Program-made: the position numbers and the translations under genes
Assembly: GCA_964036665.1 (NCBI GenBank)
Contig: OZ038528.1
Span: 3,664,501-3,728,500 of the forward strand
Length of the DNA stretch: 64,000 nucleotides
Reading direction: 5' to 3'
From: Gordius sp. MW1
Taxonomy: Eukaryota; Nematomorpha; Gordioida; Gordea; Gordiidae
Part shown: positions 12,201 through 23,700 of the stretch, piece by piece
Layout of the letters: the number at the start of each line of letters is the position of its first letter
Numbering within the stretch: position 1 is the stretch's first letter
Notes under the pieces: generated by a model
Told to the model about the DNA's origin: nothing
Databases searched by the model: none
The model's input: only the letters and a program-made list of their open reading frames with translations

Positions 12201-15136
12201 CAAAGCTAAAATAAGTCGTGGGGGCAAAGACAAACATTCCTTTAACACTTCAAATTTAAGGAAACATTTAAAAACTAGACATTTAGTATAAAATTTTTTT
12301 TTATTATAAGTATCGGCATGGTATCGGTATCGGCAAAAAAATCTTAAGTATCGGCTGGTATCGGTATCGGCACAAAATAGTGGTATCGGTGCATCTCTAC
12401 TCAGAACCCCCCCCCCCCAGTCACTACATTTAACTTAACCCTCGGACTTCTGAAATTTGTAAGAAAAATTTGAATTTTAAGCTTATATATTAAAAATCTA
12501 TAATTATGACATAGACAGGATAAATGTCTAAAACATCTGATAAAATGTGTTGAATTGCTATGGATAAAACTGATCTCAGATCATCGAGCCGGATGGTCTT
12601 CCAAAAGTGACTATAAATCCGCAAACGATTGATGAGCCGAGTTTTCGTTTTAATATAAAAAGGTTTTAGCGAAATCACAGTGTACAACTAATTCAAACGA
12701 CATAATAATTTTCGTTAACACTATGTTTGATTTGACTCGACAGATTTCAGGGGCTATCGGAGTCTCTATCAACAAAATCCATCCTCACAATATGGTGCGC
12801 CCCCTAACCCCACGGGCATCCCTTCCTATCAAGGGGGTGTTGTTAACCCTTTAGCCGGACAATTTACCCGTTTCAAGCTAAATGGGCCAGGGGCTGGGAA
12901 CGAGTTTATCAACCAAAATTTACCCGGTATTTTTAAATCATAGTTTACACTAAAACCCTCCCTACCCGATAGTTTATTATGTAGTTTTTAATAATATGGA
13001 TACCTTTGATATTATATTGAAATTAAGATTTTAAATACAATTCCGGTTCGGGTTTTGTAAAGAGGGCCCGATTTACGACGGGTAGTAACCGTGAATCAAA
13101 TAAGAATAACTCTAATTAACATGCCAGCTAGGATACAATTTAAATTAGAAACTAGTTGACTAAATTATCCCCATCTCTTTTAGAACGTGACTCGAAAATA
13201 AAAAATTGGTTAGTTTAGATTTAAAAAAGTTCTTTTTCGCCAATGGTATTATTAACATCGAAAAGGCAGAATAACCAGGAACAATATAATTTTATTTTGA
13301 TGCAACTAATATTTGAATCGCTATTAAGTCGCCGTTCTATTACATGAACATATTTTATTCTTTAATATCGAAGTTTCATTGTTTTTGTTGGCCCGAGATT
13401 AATAAATTTTCCTGACTTTTCATCTCGTAGGCAATATGAGTTCTAGACCATTTTTACAACAACCTCAAGTGCCTTGCGCTCAACAAGCACTTTTGATGGC
13501 GAAACAACAAGCTCTCTCGGGTTATGATCCCTCGGCTCCTCTGCAAGGTAAGGATCGCAAAATCTTGACTCGATATTAAACCCTAAGTTATTTTAAACGA
13601 CTTTTTAAGTGTTAACATAAAGTTGTGCCCCCCCCCCCCCCCCTTAGTAAGTTATTAGATTAGAATACTACTAGTACCTATCGGGTGCACAGGCGTTAGA
13701 ATTTAGCGTTATAAATGTTCAGATGATTTTTATATTATTTAAACTTAGCGAGGAACCTTTGCGGCAAATTATATTCATACGTGACCTTTAAGGTAGCAAC
13801 ACTCTATTATTAATTGTTATTCAATTTATGAACTCACTTTCAACGAAAAATGTCCTGTCTTGCTACTTAAAAGGGGCCCATTTTAAAGTTTAATTTGTAT
13901 AAGCCGGCCCAAGGCCAAAATTCTTTTTATTTTTGGGCCCCGACTAGAGCCTGGCCCGACTAAGCTTAATTCCTTCCCTTCTAGTCATTCCCTTCCCTTG
14001 CAAACTTTCAAATTAATTGCTATGCAATTTATGGGCTCGCTTTTAGTTGTCCGTCTCTCTGTCCGGTCCAACTTGTAATTTTTCAATAATTTCCGTGGAA
14101 ACTTATACCGATTTTTAAATGCTGTGTGTGAACCTATGCATTTGTAAAATACTTTTATTTTGCTTTCGCAAATAAATTTATATCTATATTTATATATATA
14201 ACTTTAGGTCAACCGCAGGGTTCTTACTTGACTAACCCGAAACCGTTGTTTGTGATTCCGCCTCCTAGGGTCATGCAAACTGTACGACATTCTGACATTT
14301 ATACCAAGTAGAGTTCTAACATTTACACATTGGAGTCCGGAGATTATAATCGGAACTTCTTATTTTAACTCGCTTACGTTTTGTTTTTTAATCTTCTTGA
14401 TTCAAGCTAAACTTCAAAATTTATATGATGTTTGGAGATTTATCCCACGCGATGTTTTTATTAAACTTGCTCTCTCTACACCTTCGTAAATACAATACAC
14501 ACACGTTTAGTCCTAGATACCACAAAATCGCCCTTCAATATTATTGAAAGGCGTGTAATTATATTTGTTAAATCGAACAGCTATCCTTACCTTATTTCTT
14601 CTACGGAGAAAAGGATGGTGGAATAAATATAAATAATACAAAAATTAATTTATCGTCCCAGTAGAAGCCACGGCCCTCAGACAATTTCTTTAACAAATAT
14701 AAAAAATTATTACCGCAGTCACTTAGTAACCCAAAGATTTTTTTTACATTCAGCAGAAATTTAGTGTGGAATTGTAAAATCCAATAATCTAATGTATTTT
14801 TTATAACAATTTGTAAAAATATATATATGAAAAAGTGTTTAAATAGAATTTGTTTGGACATTGCTCTATAGGTACATAGAAAGGTTGATGTGCAAGGCTG
14901 GGGGTGGTAATTTCAAAATGGATGCCCCCAAGGATTCATTGCTGGAGCGGGGGGATTGTCAGCTAGATCCAGGGTATTTGGATTGGGTTAAAGTATACGA
15001 ACCGGCTAAAGGCTTAAAAAGAAACCCGAACCAGGCTGCCCAGGATAGCGAAGCGCTGAAGCTGGCTAAAATCAAGGCCCTCCAATACCTTAAAGATCAA
15101 CTTTTTACCGACTCCTTGCGGCTTGATAATTGGTAA
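219..15136 (+). CDS. PBRM1: Polybromo-1 (PBAF chromatin-remodelling subunit), 3' half, 13 exons
   Basis: Partial gene; the six bromodomains expected upstream are outside the window. Exons with closing phases: 219-349, 1341-1588, 2682-2902, 5188-5514, 6751-6851, 7385-7725, 8035-8163, 9321-9486, 10528-10733, 12744-12926, 13431-13547, 14208-14307, 14872-15136, giving 844 residues to a TAA. Exons 1-3 look like the second BAH domain (GDYALVNL at the start, DIYVCRYQF at the end). Exons 5-6 encode an HMG box (KPSGYIVFSGERRK, then KVIGNEWKKLGPAQKAVYEE). Exons 7-8 each hold a C2H2-like finger beginning YACGWN. A Pro/Gln-rich linker follows, then HSDIYTKYIERL, which resembles the conserved C-terminal segment of vertebrate PBRM1. 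PBRM1 is a nuclear subunit of PBAF SWI/SNF that reads acetylated histones. Introns of 0.3-2.3 kb carry many MITEs. The exon-10 acceptor (12744) was chosen because it alone keeps phase; another AG lies 7 bp downstream. Confidence 0.88.
1105..1279. mobile_element. CGGCTGGG-family foldback MITE
   Basis: Ends TTGTTGTGAAAACGGCTGGG and CCCAACCGTTTTTTTAACACTA; inner GTCGACT motifs face each other. About 175 bp, in the first polybromo intron, 60 bp before the exon at 1341. Confidence 0.75.
1597..1855. mobile_element. Diverged GGCGTAGCCAG-type MITE
   Basis: Left end ATAGGCGTAACTAGCA, then AAGGGGTGGGG; right end CCACCCCCTCCCTACGCC (1830-1850). Same plan as the 40465 element but more diverged. It begins 10 bp past the donor of the polybromo exon 1341-1588. 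Confidence 0.55.
3010..3270. repeat. Two tandem copies of a roughly 147-bp unit
   Basis: GTTGTTTTTCGCGAAATA, then CTTGAAGCAAC and TTAAGAAATTT, occur at 3028 and again at 3176 with the same downstream order (CATC...AAATT.GCAAATCC). In a polybromo intron. Confidence 0.75.
4158..4540. mobile_element. CGGCTGGG-family foldback MITE (double copy)
   Basis: Starts TAGTGCTTTAAAAAGGGCTGGG and ends AATCCAGCCGTTTTTACAACCGTA. Flanks ACTTTATC (4150-4157) and ACTTTATT (4541-4548) make an 8-bp duplication with one change. About twice the usual length because the internal AAACAGCCCAA-GATTTTTTGGTCTG block occurs twice (4213 and 4410). In a polybromo intron. Confidence 0.85.
6097..6427. mobile_element. Pogo/Tigger-like MITE
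   Basis: Ends CAGTCGAAACTTC and GGTTTTGACTG are inverted and the left flank is TA (right flank TG). Subterminal TTAATCGCGA motifs occur repeatedly (6112, 6140, 6360, 6375), as in Tigger-derived MITEs. 331 bp, no ORF. In a polybromo intron. Confidence 0.75.
7061..7262. mobile_element. CGGCTGGG-family foldback MITE
   Basis: Ends TAGGTTGTAAAAACGGC and CCCAGCCGTTTTTACAACACTA. Flanks GTTTGATG and GTTTCAAC are a poor duplication. Lies about 120 bp before the HMG-box exon at 7385. Confidence 0.8.
8395..8597. mobile_element. CGGCTGGG-family foldback MITE
   Basis: Ends ATCGTAAAAATGGTTAGG and GTCAGCCATTTTTACAACACA, with inner GTCGACCT blocks. Flanks TTTGGAG and GTTGGAG are similar, suggesting a decayed duplication. 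Confidence 0.75.
9546..9750. mobile_element. CGGCTGGG-family foldback MITE
   Basis: Ends TAGTGTCCCAAATACGGCTGGG and CCAGCCGTTTTCACAGCCCTA; flanks CCCGACCC (9538-9545) and CCCGGCCC (9751-9758) form an 8-bp duplication with one change. Sits 60 bp past the second C2H2 exon of polybromo. Confidence 0.85.
11366..11815. mobile_element. Foldback hAT-like MITE in polybromo intron
   Basis: Two arms of about 190-200 bp are inverted copies of one another (the 11440-11570 arm, including ATCACATAATGGCG, mirrors 11610-11745), joined by a short centre at about 11575-11610. Ends are CATAGACTACATAGACTGC and its inverse. The 8-bp duplication CTCAGAAC flanks it at 11358-11365 and 11816-11823. Partial relatives occur at about 905-1030 and at 63905-63985. 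Confidence 0.88.
11824..12399 (+). mobile_element. Short hAT element carrying only a BED finger ORF
   Basis: Ends TAGAGATGCACCGATACC and GGTATCGGTGCATCTCTA are perfect inverted repeats typical of hAT. It is flanked by CTCAGAAC at 11816-11823 and 12400-12407. Subterminal TATCGG motifs repeat at both ends (11840-11915, 12310-12385). Inside is a 54-codon ORF (12127-12291). No transposase catalytic part remains, so it depends on another copy to move. Confidence 0.93.
12127..12291 (+). CDS. BED-type zinc finger micro-ORF in a hAT element
   Basis: Complete ATG-TAA frame of 54 codons. It starts MDSLDTLWSYFVVSADEK (the W.YF pattern of BED fingers), then C22-x2-C25 and H47-x4-H52 (LRKHLKTRHLV), so all four metal ligands are present. 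It stops right after the second histidine, where a transposase would continue. Most likely a transposase remnant left by internal deletion. The whole ORF is inside a polybromo intron and could be cut out by chance, but its start, stop and ligands are all intact. Confidence 0.6.
   Translation: MDSLDTLWSYFVVSADEKIVICELCKAKISRGGKDKHSFNTSNLRKHLKTRHLV
14013..14175. repeat. Dispersed repeat beginning AATTGCTATGCAATTTATG
   Basis: The block AATTGCTATGCAATTTATGG to CTGTCC to CAACTTGTAATTT, followed by ACTTTTATTTTGCTTTCGCA, occurs here and at about 4597-4730. Truncated versions lie at 13815, at the window start (25-60) and at its end (63985). Class unknown; the ATTGCTATGCAAT start is nearly palindromic. 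Confidence 0.7.
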
Positions 15137-17269
15137 AATTTTATGGCTAGCTTGTTTAAACGATTGTTTATTATTTTGTGTGAAAATATGAGACTAATAT
15201 TAGATAGATCTTATGATTGAAGTGGTTTAAATTTTAATTTTTAGCCCTGATAAAAAGGCTTCAAAATTTTAGTATTTTAATAGTGCGTGGGGTATTTTTT
15301 TAAAGTTTTTTTGCAAAAAAGCTTTTTGACGAAAAATAGTGGATTACTATGGCCTTAGTCTACCCTAAATTTACAATTAGATGGAGGTAGGAAGATTAGT
15401 GGTAATTGACTTGAATTATAACAATTTTGATGGGAAAAAATTAATTACCTAATTTTTGGACCGTGCTGTTTCTCTAATCTACTTTATTAACTGTCCCTAT
15501 ATGTCCTTTAAAGCTTGTTTCTAAACTGTTTTCTTCCTAATTTTTATCATGACAAATAACCCAAAAAATATGGATGTATTTAAAAGAAACGACCAAAGAA
15601 TGAGAAAGATTTTGGCAACGAGCTAGGTTTTTTAAGCACTTTTTTGTGTTCTTTTTAAAATTTACTCTCATTTGTGTTTAAAAATGTTGTATGCGTTCAA
15701 TATAACAGGCTCTCAGCTATGCCAGAAACTTGAAGAAACCCTTGGTGTAGTTAAAAAATTAGACTTATTTTGTGTTATTAAGTTATATAAATTTATGATT
15801 ATTATAGAGATTAATTTCGTTAATATTGTATTTAATATAATTTGTCATTCAATTTAACTATATTTGTAAATCATTTTTGTATGTATATCTGTATCGTTCC
15901 TTGTAGACCTTCAGAGTTTATTATTTTTCAACGTGATATGTGAAAAAGAATGTGTTGTTTAATTAACAAAAGTGGCTACTTATTATAAAATCAAGCCGTT
16001 TTTTAGAGAAAGAGAAGAGACATGTTATAAAATCCGATAAACCTTTTGTAGATTAATAAATATAGTAGTTTTCTACAGCTTCACTAATTTTAATCAAAAT
16101 CAGTCGAGCTCGCATCTTTTAAAATCTTAAATGGGATTTTGAATAAATATGATTTCTTTGTAATTCTTCTACAATTTTAAAATAAATTGGAGCTAGAACT
16201 GTGGCCAAATACACTCACCGGGCGAAACTAAGGTTTGCATAATTGTTTTATAATAAAAGTTACTCCAAATATTTTTCATGCCCAATATGCGCCTTAATAA
16301 AGTAAACTTATGATACAAATTTGAGGGCAAAATAAATATAAATGACAAAATTTTTAGAGAAACCGTGTATGAATCCGGTAAACGTATAGCCCCGGTCTTC
16401 CCTACCAAGATAAAGTTTTTTTGTCTTGGATACTACGATATATTTAAAGTAATTATTGCGAATTGATTCAATAGAATTATAGTTCTATTAAATCAAGTTT
16501 GACGTTTATTCAACTAAGCTCCAATAATATCAAATTTCATCATTCAGACAAAGCTTAGTAGAAAGGCGCCTTATTCTCGAGCACATAATTCTTCAGCAAT
16601 TATATAAGAAGCTCTTCGTTTAAAAAAAAACTAAAAACAAATATCTATTTACGTGGCAAAAAGATTAATTTATAATATTCTGCGGCACACAATCGATTTA
16701 GCAAATAAATAAATTTTGAAATGACCAGGTTAATGAAAACACAATCAGCCACGCAATTTATTAGTCAATAACTGATAAAACGCAATTTCTTTTCGCACGA
16801 GTATATGAGTAAATAAATATATTGCGGACGGGCTTTCTTCATCGTATGATCTATGTAACAAAAAAAAAATTAGACATCGGTTAGCACTCAATCTTAATTC
16901 CTATTTCAAAGAGAAGACTAAAAGATATGGACATTCCTCTATCATAATTTTTCTTGGCCCCTGTCTTAAACCCTATCGATATCCATAAAGGATAATAAAG
17001 TTTATAAAACATCTTAAAAATAATGGAAAAAAATAAATTATCGACACATTTTAACGTGTAAAATCAAAAAATCTTTCTTAACTACCATGGTACACTCAGA
17101 TTTCACCCCGACTCGTATTTAATGATTGAAAATAAGACTTTAGCCGATAAAAATAATATTTTGACCTAGCTATCCCATATAACTTAAACCTAGAAACGTC
17201 AGCAATATACAACATTATAAATTGGCACAGAATAAAGTTTTAAAAGTTACAATTATATTTTCGAATTTT
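15137..17269. other. Gene-free AT-rich stretch between converging polybromo and HBS1
   Basis: Holds the 3' UTR of polybromo and probably the HBS1 3' end with its missing terminal exon. I see no other coding region, RNA gene or clear mobile element. Confidence 0.6.
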
Positions 17270-17722
17270 TGACCATCTCGTAGCCGCTCCCAAACTTTTT
17301 ATGATTGAAATATGATAATGAGTCATAAAAGAGTTCACATTGTGAAATTGGTGATTTCATATACCGGAGAAATACGTTTTTATGATTTTTCACTAATTTT
17401 ACCACAAAAAATTAACCGCAAAAGTTTGAGGTTTTTGGTTAAATTATTTCGATAGAGACTTTTTTTAGGAACAAAATGCACCAAAATTTGAGTGAATAAA
17501 GCAATTACTTTTAAATTATGACAAATATAGTGAAATCCATAAAACGCTCCCAAACGTGATTTTGGCCCTTTAAACGTCCATAACTTAAAAAGTATTTGCC
17601 CAAAATGGCTAAAACTTTCAGAAATTAATCTAATAAATGAGACCTACACCCTCGCCAAAAATTATCCTGATCTGAAATGGTCGGTCGAAAACGTTTTGAT
17701 TCGTCATGGAATCCCATATTTA
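17270..17722. repeat. Solo arm of the 48355-50955 foldback family
   Basis: Near-identical in order and orientation to 50500-50950, from GACCATCTCGTAGCCGC to GGTCGGTCGAAAACG and TCATGGAATCCC. Lies just past the last recognised HBS1 exon (17790), so it is in the 3' part or terminal intron of that gene. Confidence 0.85.
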
Positions 17723-17789
17723 GAATCGCGCATAATTAAAATAATCCCCAATAAATGACTTTTAAAATCATTTTAAACACAAATCTTAC

Positions 17790-20700
17790 TACCTTGGTGA
17801 CTATTCCAGCACATACGGAAGCGCTAGAATGGCGTAGCGTGAAACGGCCCAGTTCTTTGCAGTCCGAATAAAGTTCCAAGCAGACGGGTCTCTGGAAGGT
17901 TATTTCCACGGTGGCGCTACAATTTTTAGCCAAGACCCGGGGTTTGGTTTTAACCACCTCGCCAGTGGTTTTGTTGAGCAAGCTAATCAGCTTGGTCAGG
18001 ACGCAGGGTTCGTTTGCCGTTTGGTAATGGAAAACGGCCTAAAGGCGACATGACACCGTTGAGAATTATTGTTTCACAAAAAAATTTATTTGATTACGAT
18101 GGGTATATTATATGTAAATCCAAATGATTTACGGGTCAACCATCAAATATAGCTTAGAAATAGGGTCTGGAAAAGTATTTTTCCAAATAAATCGGCGTTG
18201 GGTCGAGCAATACAAGAGAAAGATAAATTAAGAGCCCGCCAACCGATTAAAGACGATGTCAATTAAAAAATTTCAAATATAAAATGGAGTTTTTGTAATC
18301 TTAACAAAAAAAAAGTGTTTAATTTTGAAGCCTGATTAAAAATCCAAAAAAAAGTAAGGATAAATTCATGACCCGCTTTTTGAACACGGGGCTATGTAAA
18401 CCCCCTCAAATGTTACCAAAATGATTAATAAAAAATTGTCACTTGCGGAGAGAATATTTTCAAAACCACAGTTTTTGCTTACCCGATTAAGCTTTAAGCT
18501 CCGGATCAATAATAGCTCTACAAAAATTCTATCCAACCCAAAATCAATTTCGAAATATAAGCACAAGTGCAGAACTCTACTAAAAGTCGACATTTCCAGG
18601 GTTAATTCAGATGCCAACAATACAAGTACATAATATCAACTAAGGTTAGGAAAAAAAATTAGCAAATTACATTGGTCAACAAATAATGGACCTATAAAAT
18701 CATCTGTTGCAGTCTGGTAGACCTTTTTACGGTAAACATAAATGCATTTTTAGTTTTTTCCCTCTACCTCAAGTTTTCGAAATATTTGCTAACAAAGTTT
18801 TTAAAAACAGCGATTTGCAGACATCAATGCATTGTGATAGGTGAAATTTTAGTTTAATTAATTTTATAAATGTTCACCCAACTCTACTAACAATAAGTCT
18901 CGATAATGGAGAACGATGAGAAACCTATACTCATAAAAAAATGAATCAATGTTTCTAAATAAAAAATCTGATCATCTCCACTTTTGGAAGAGTATCTCAA
19001 TGATTTTACAATGAAAATAAGTTAATTTTAGCATTTGACACATTTATTATATGTTTTATTTATTTGATTTGTTTGATTAATCCTTTAATATTGTCAAATT
19101 TCCGAATTTTTAATAAATAAACATTCATTTCGAAATAGAGATTGGACACTAGATTAGGAATTCTCGCTAGCAAAATTACGTTGAAGCCTAGGGTAATGGG
19201 GACCGCGAGATTGTTGAAGAGTATTATTTTGGCCTCTACACAATAGACTAAGGGGACAGGGGCTGAGGCCGGACACAAGACGAGACCGCCCGAGGCGGAA
19301 GACATTAGGTTTGACAGGTCGCTGCCCGTTACTATTATGGTGGCGTTGTCACCAGCGAAAGCTATGCCTTCGTCTAAATCATCTAGTCGGATGGCTAATA
19401 AATATATATATATATATACTAAATAGTATAATACAAAAAAATATATTCATAAGTTTATTGCTTTTTTTCGATAAACTTGACCGTTAAAATGAAAAAAAAT
19501 AACTTCTCGATCCCTAATTATCATTCATCATTCACAACGGTATCTAGCTATTTTAAAATAATTATGTATATATTAAACGAGGACTGAAAAACATATATGA
19601 TTCAAAACGATAGTCGTAGATGCAAAATGGTACAAGGCATTATGAACCTTTCTTCGCTTTAAAGGATGTGAGATGACATTATATGTGTATTATGAGATCA
19701 TATCCAAAATGTCGAAGAACCTTTAATCATTATATATTTTTTTATTAATATGATTGCTATAATTATTTATTTTGATGATTTTAAAACAAAAGCCGAATTA
19801 GGGTTTTTAATCGTTCGATATACTTTTATGTTTCCTATCTTGCTATTCCTGTTTCTAGTTCTTATTTAAAAAAATTTATCAAAACTTAAAAAAAACCCAA
19901 AACAATTGAATATTTGCGTGGGAAAAAGACCTACATTTAATGGTAGCATTTTCGTTGGGTGGTAGTATTATGGCTTTGTCACCAGTCTTAACAACTCCCG
20001 CCTCCATTTTTCCGTTCAAACATATACCCGACCCGACCGGGCTTTTGTAAACGTCACTAATCACAAATCTGTAAGGTTTGTCAATCGCCCTTTTCGGTAA
20101 CTCAAAGTTTTCTGTATTTTAAACGATTTCGATGCATTTTGTTAGCAAAAACGTGCAAAATAGAATTGATAATAATCAAGATAAAGATCTAAAGAACTTA
20201 AGTAAAATGCGGGGAAAGTAATAAAAATCGAAAGAAATAATATATACACTCAAAACACAAAGTGTAAGTCGTTTGAAGAAGCAAGTTGATTGTGTAATAT
20301 TGTCGTAAAAAACTTATGGACCCCATGTTAGTGGGTAAGCGATAGAAAGTATACCTAAGGCGGCCGCCATATTGAATAATCTAAATTTCAAAATATGCCA
20401 TTTTTCAATGGGTAACAGTTTGCAGTATATTCATTTTTGATTTCATTCACATAAACCATGTTAAAATTTTAGTCAATTTTAAACGAATGAGGTAGAGAAT
20501 ATGCGCAGAATCGAAGAGGGGGGAGATCTAAAGCGTTTAAAAATCTCCGTCATATTCTGTGAAACTCCGAAAAAATCGAATTTAAAATTAAAATCTATAC
20601 TAAAATTTCCCAAATTTAACTCCAAACTTGGTGACAATATAGAGAAGACTCGAGATAAAATAATAATTTGGAGTCATATATTAATGAATATATGAAGGTT

Positions 20701-23700
20701 TTGCTAAGGGTAGGCATGATATTCAAACGTCATCAGAACCTAAATTTTAGTGTTAATCTCGCAAATTGATACAGTGACTCTAATTTTATATCATTAATCA
20801 CAACGAACCTTAAATAATGGGAATTAAAGATTTTCAAGCAAACGCCAAAAATGTGACAAATGTGCATTACATAGTAAGTGTAATAAAAACGACTAGGTGC
20901 TGCTTAGTCGACCTTTAGTTTAACTAAGACTATCGGTCGACTCTAGTCCGTTTTTCAAATTTCGGCTAAGCCTAGAGGCCGACTAAAACGAAAGGTCGAC
21001 CAAACAAAAGCCAGCACTTTTTACAGCACCCATAGTTCATTCATCACCAATTTTGCCTAGCAAAGTGTTGGCGGGGTCAGGGTTCCACCAGGCATTTAGG
21101 CTTGGAGGATTTTGGCTCGGATCGGCCACGTTTTGACCGAGCAAGCCACTACAAGGCACGGCGCAGATGTGTTTATCCTTAAAACCGATTTGTTTCAAAA
21201 AAATGAACAATCTTTCAACTATGCTCCTGAATCTTTCTTCGTTCCAGCCTACGTTGTCCATCTTATTAACCACCACTACCATTTGGGATATACCTGATCA
21301 TAATGTTATATAGCAAGTTTTTTGAAGCGCACATAATTTATTTTACATTTAAGGTTGGGCAAATTATATAAGTAGTTTTCTCATTTTGAGCAACAAATGC
21401 ATTGGCCATGATTTTGAAAAGATTTATTTGCAATATTGATAAAAATTGTAAACTTTCATCAAAATAATCATGGATAAAATAAAATTTACACCGCTCATTT
21501 CCACCTGTTATCTAACAAAGAGGATCTCGATTGGGAATTTTGGATTTCGAATTAAAAAATGACTAAAAGGTACATTTAATCGAGATATGTGAAAAAAAAC
21601 TTTGAAATATGGCATGAACATTATTTTTTTTAAATAACTTTTTAAGCAATGATTATAATATGATATAATAGCATTTTGCACATAATTTGTATTACAATAT
21701 TTTTAACGTTCGATGTTTTAGTCTATCGGGGAGAAATCACAACTTATCATTATCACAGGAACATATAGGCAGCCTAATTAAAAGTTACGAATATGCTGTT
21801 TCCCAGCTATTTCAAAGCAAACGCCACGAGTGGTAAAATTAATGCTTAAAAGTAATAAAAGTAATAACAAAATCGCAAAAAAATAACCTAAAATTCACGT
21901 ATAAAAATAAATTTTGAATTGATTAAGATAAAAAAATATGAGATACCTAGGGAGCGAGCTAGCAAGGCATGTTCTCGGGTCTGGCCACCCAATTCAAAAC
22001 CCGTTTCGAATTCACCTTTAGTAGCGTCTACAACCAAAACCGCGGCTTCGGCCTGAGATGTACCTAGTTCACAGGAATAAACTTTATTACACTGAAAAAC
22101 ACTTGTAGGGGGAACTATATTTAATTTGGTAAATTCAACATGTGTAAATTCAAACTCTACAACCCCTATGTTTGTCTTAAACGTAAACTACGTAGACTGT
22201 AAAAACACTCTTTATATTTCAAACGGTCGGCCATTTTGATTTGAACAAGGTTAACATTGATACCGATCGATGATTTGGTTTAGAATAAGCGGGCATGGAA
22301 ATTAGAAAGATTTATAATGCAGCAAAGGGCAACAATATTACAGTTGATTCTATGTTAAGATTCTTTTATAATCAACTGAATCAGTGATTTCGCTATCTTT
22401 TAGCCTAGGCTTAGAAAGCTCGAAAACTTCTATTTTATTAAACTTTGCAAATATTTTCATCGCAAAATTGTATATCATTAGCATTTAGTAAAACTTCATT
22501 TCTCAGTAAAGTGCATGAGTTGACGAGAATACAGCTTGATAGCGCAACCAAAAATAATTTTAATTTATAATTCATCTCAAAACTGTTGATTAAAGTTAGC
22601 TAAAAACTAACTCCGTTCGCAGTATAAAAAATATTTTGCGCTCAAATAAAAAGGATATAATATAGTTATTAAATAAACCCTAATACATCATCTCGAAGAC
22701 AAATCTAAGAGGTAAGTTTAAAAACACATTCTAACGTTAGTTTTAGTTTGTCCTCAAGGGATGCTGGATCTAACATGTAAAACATACGGGCAATGTAAGT
22801 TTGTTTTGCAAAGACCATGCCTTTAAAAAAATTAAAAAACATTTTGCCTACCGTTAATCATGTTGGGTATAAAGTCTTTGTGACCGGGGGCGTCTATTAA
22901 ATTAACCACTTTCCCTTTCACCTTCAACCTTCTCTGCGCCACGTCCATAGTTATGCCTCGCGACCTGGTCAAATAATATTCATTTATATATTTATTATAA
23001 AAAAATATTTTGCAATTTTCAAATCAACTATTTTACATCGAACGAACATGCATCGGCGCGAGGTTGATAAAAATCAATCAAATTTATCTCCTAAGCGTTT
23101 AATTTAAACTAGTGTTGTAAAAAGGCGGCTGGGTTTCGTTAGGGCGACCTTTGTGGTCGACTCTGGCCTCTTTTTCAAATTTTGACTAAGCCCGGAGGTC
23201 GCCTAAGAAAAGTGGACGCCAAAAAAGCTTTGGACTGTTTATGTTTAGTCGACTAAAACCGAAGGTCTACCAAACAATACTGATATATCGAAATTAAAAA
23301 ATTAGTTTTTTGCATTCATGATCAAGTTAGGGTAGCCATTTGAAGTTTGGGGTCATGAAGCAAAATTAGAGTATTTTTTGTTGGTCAAAATGCAAAGAGT
23401 TAACCTTTCTTCGGAAGTTTCATCCAAAACCCAAGCGTAAGCAAATGAGCCTTTGCCAACTTTCTTAGATTCAACTTCGTTTTTGTGCATCGCCTTTTTC
23501 AACACGTTTCCACTCAGGTACAGCAAATGGCCCATGAGGGTACTTTTTCCAGCATCAACGTGCCCTGTTAATCCAAAATTGGTAGGGGAAAAAATTGTGA
23601 ATTGCCAAGTTTTTTGATTGCCAAGTTTTTAAATGATTTCTGTCCTCTTAAGCGGGAAAATGTAACAATTATTGAACACTACTTTATTTAAAAAAGGCTA

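Noticed and set aside
19931..19934. Alternative donor GTCTTT for the HBS1 exon starting at 20111
   Set aside because: GTAGGT at 19934 has the better consensus and gives the phase needed by the next exon at 19394.
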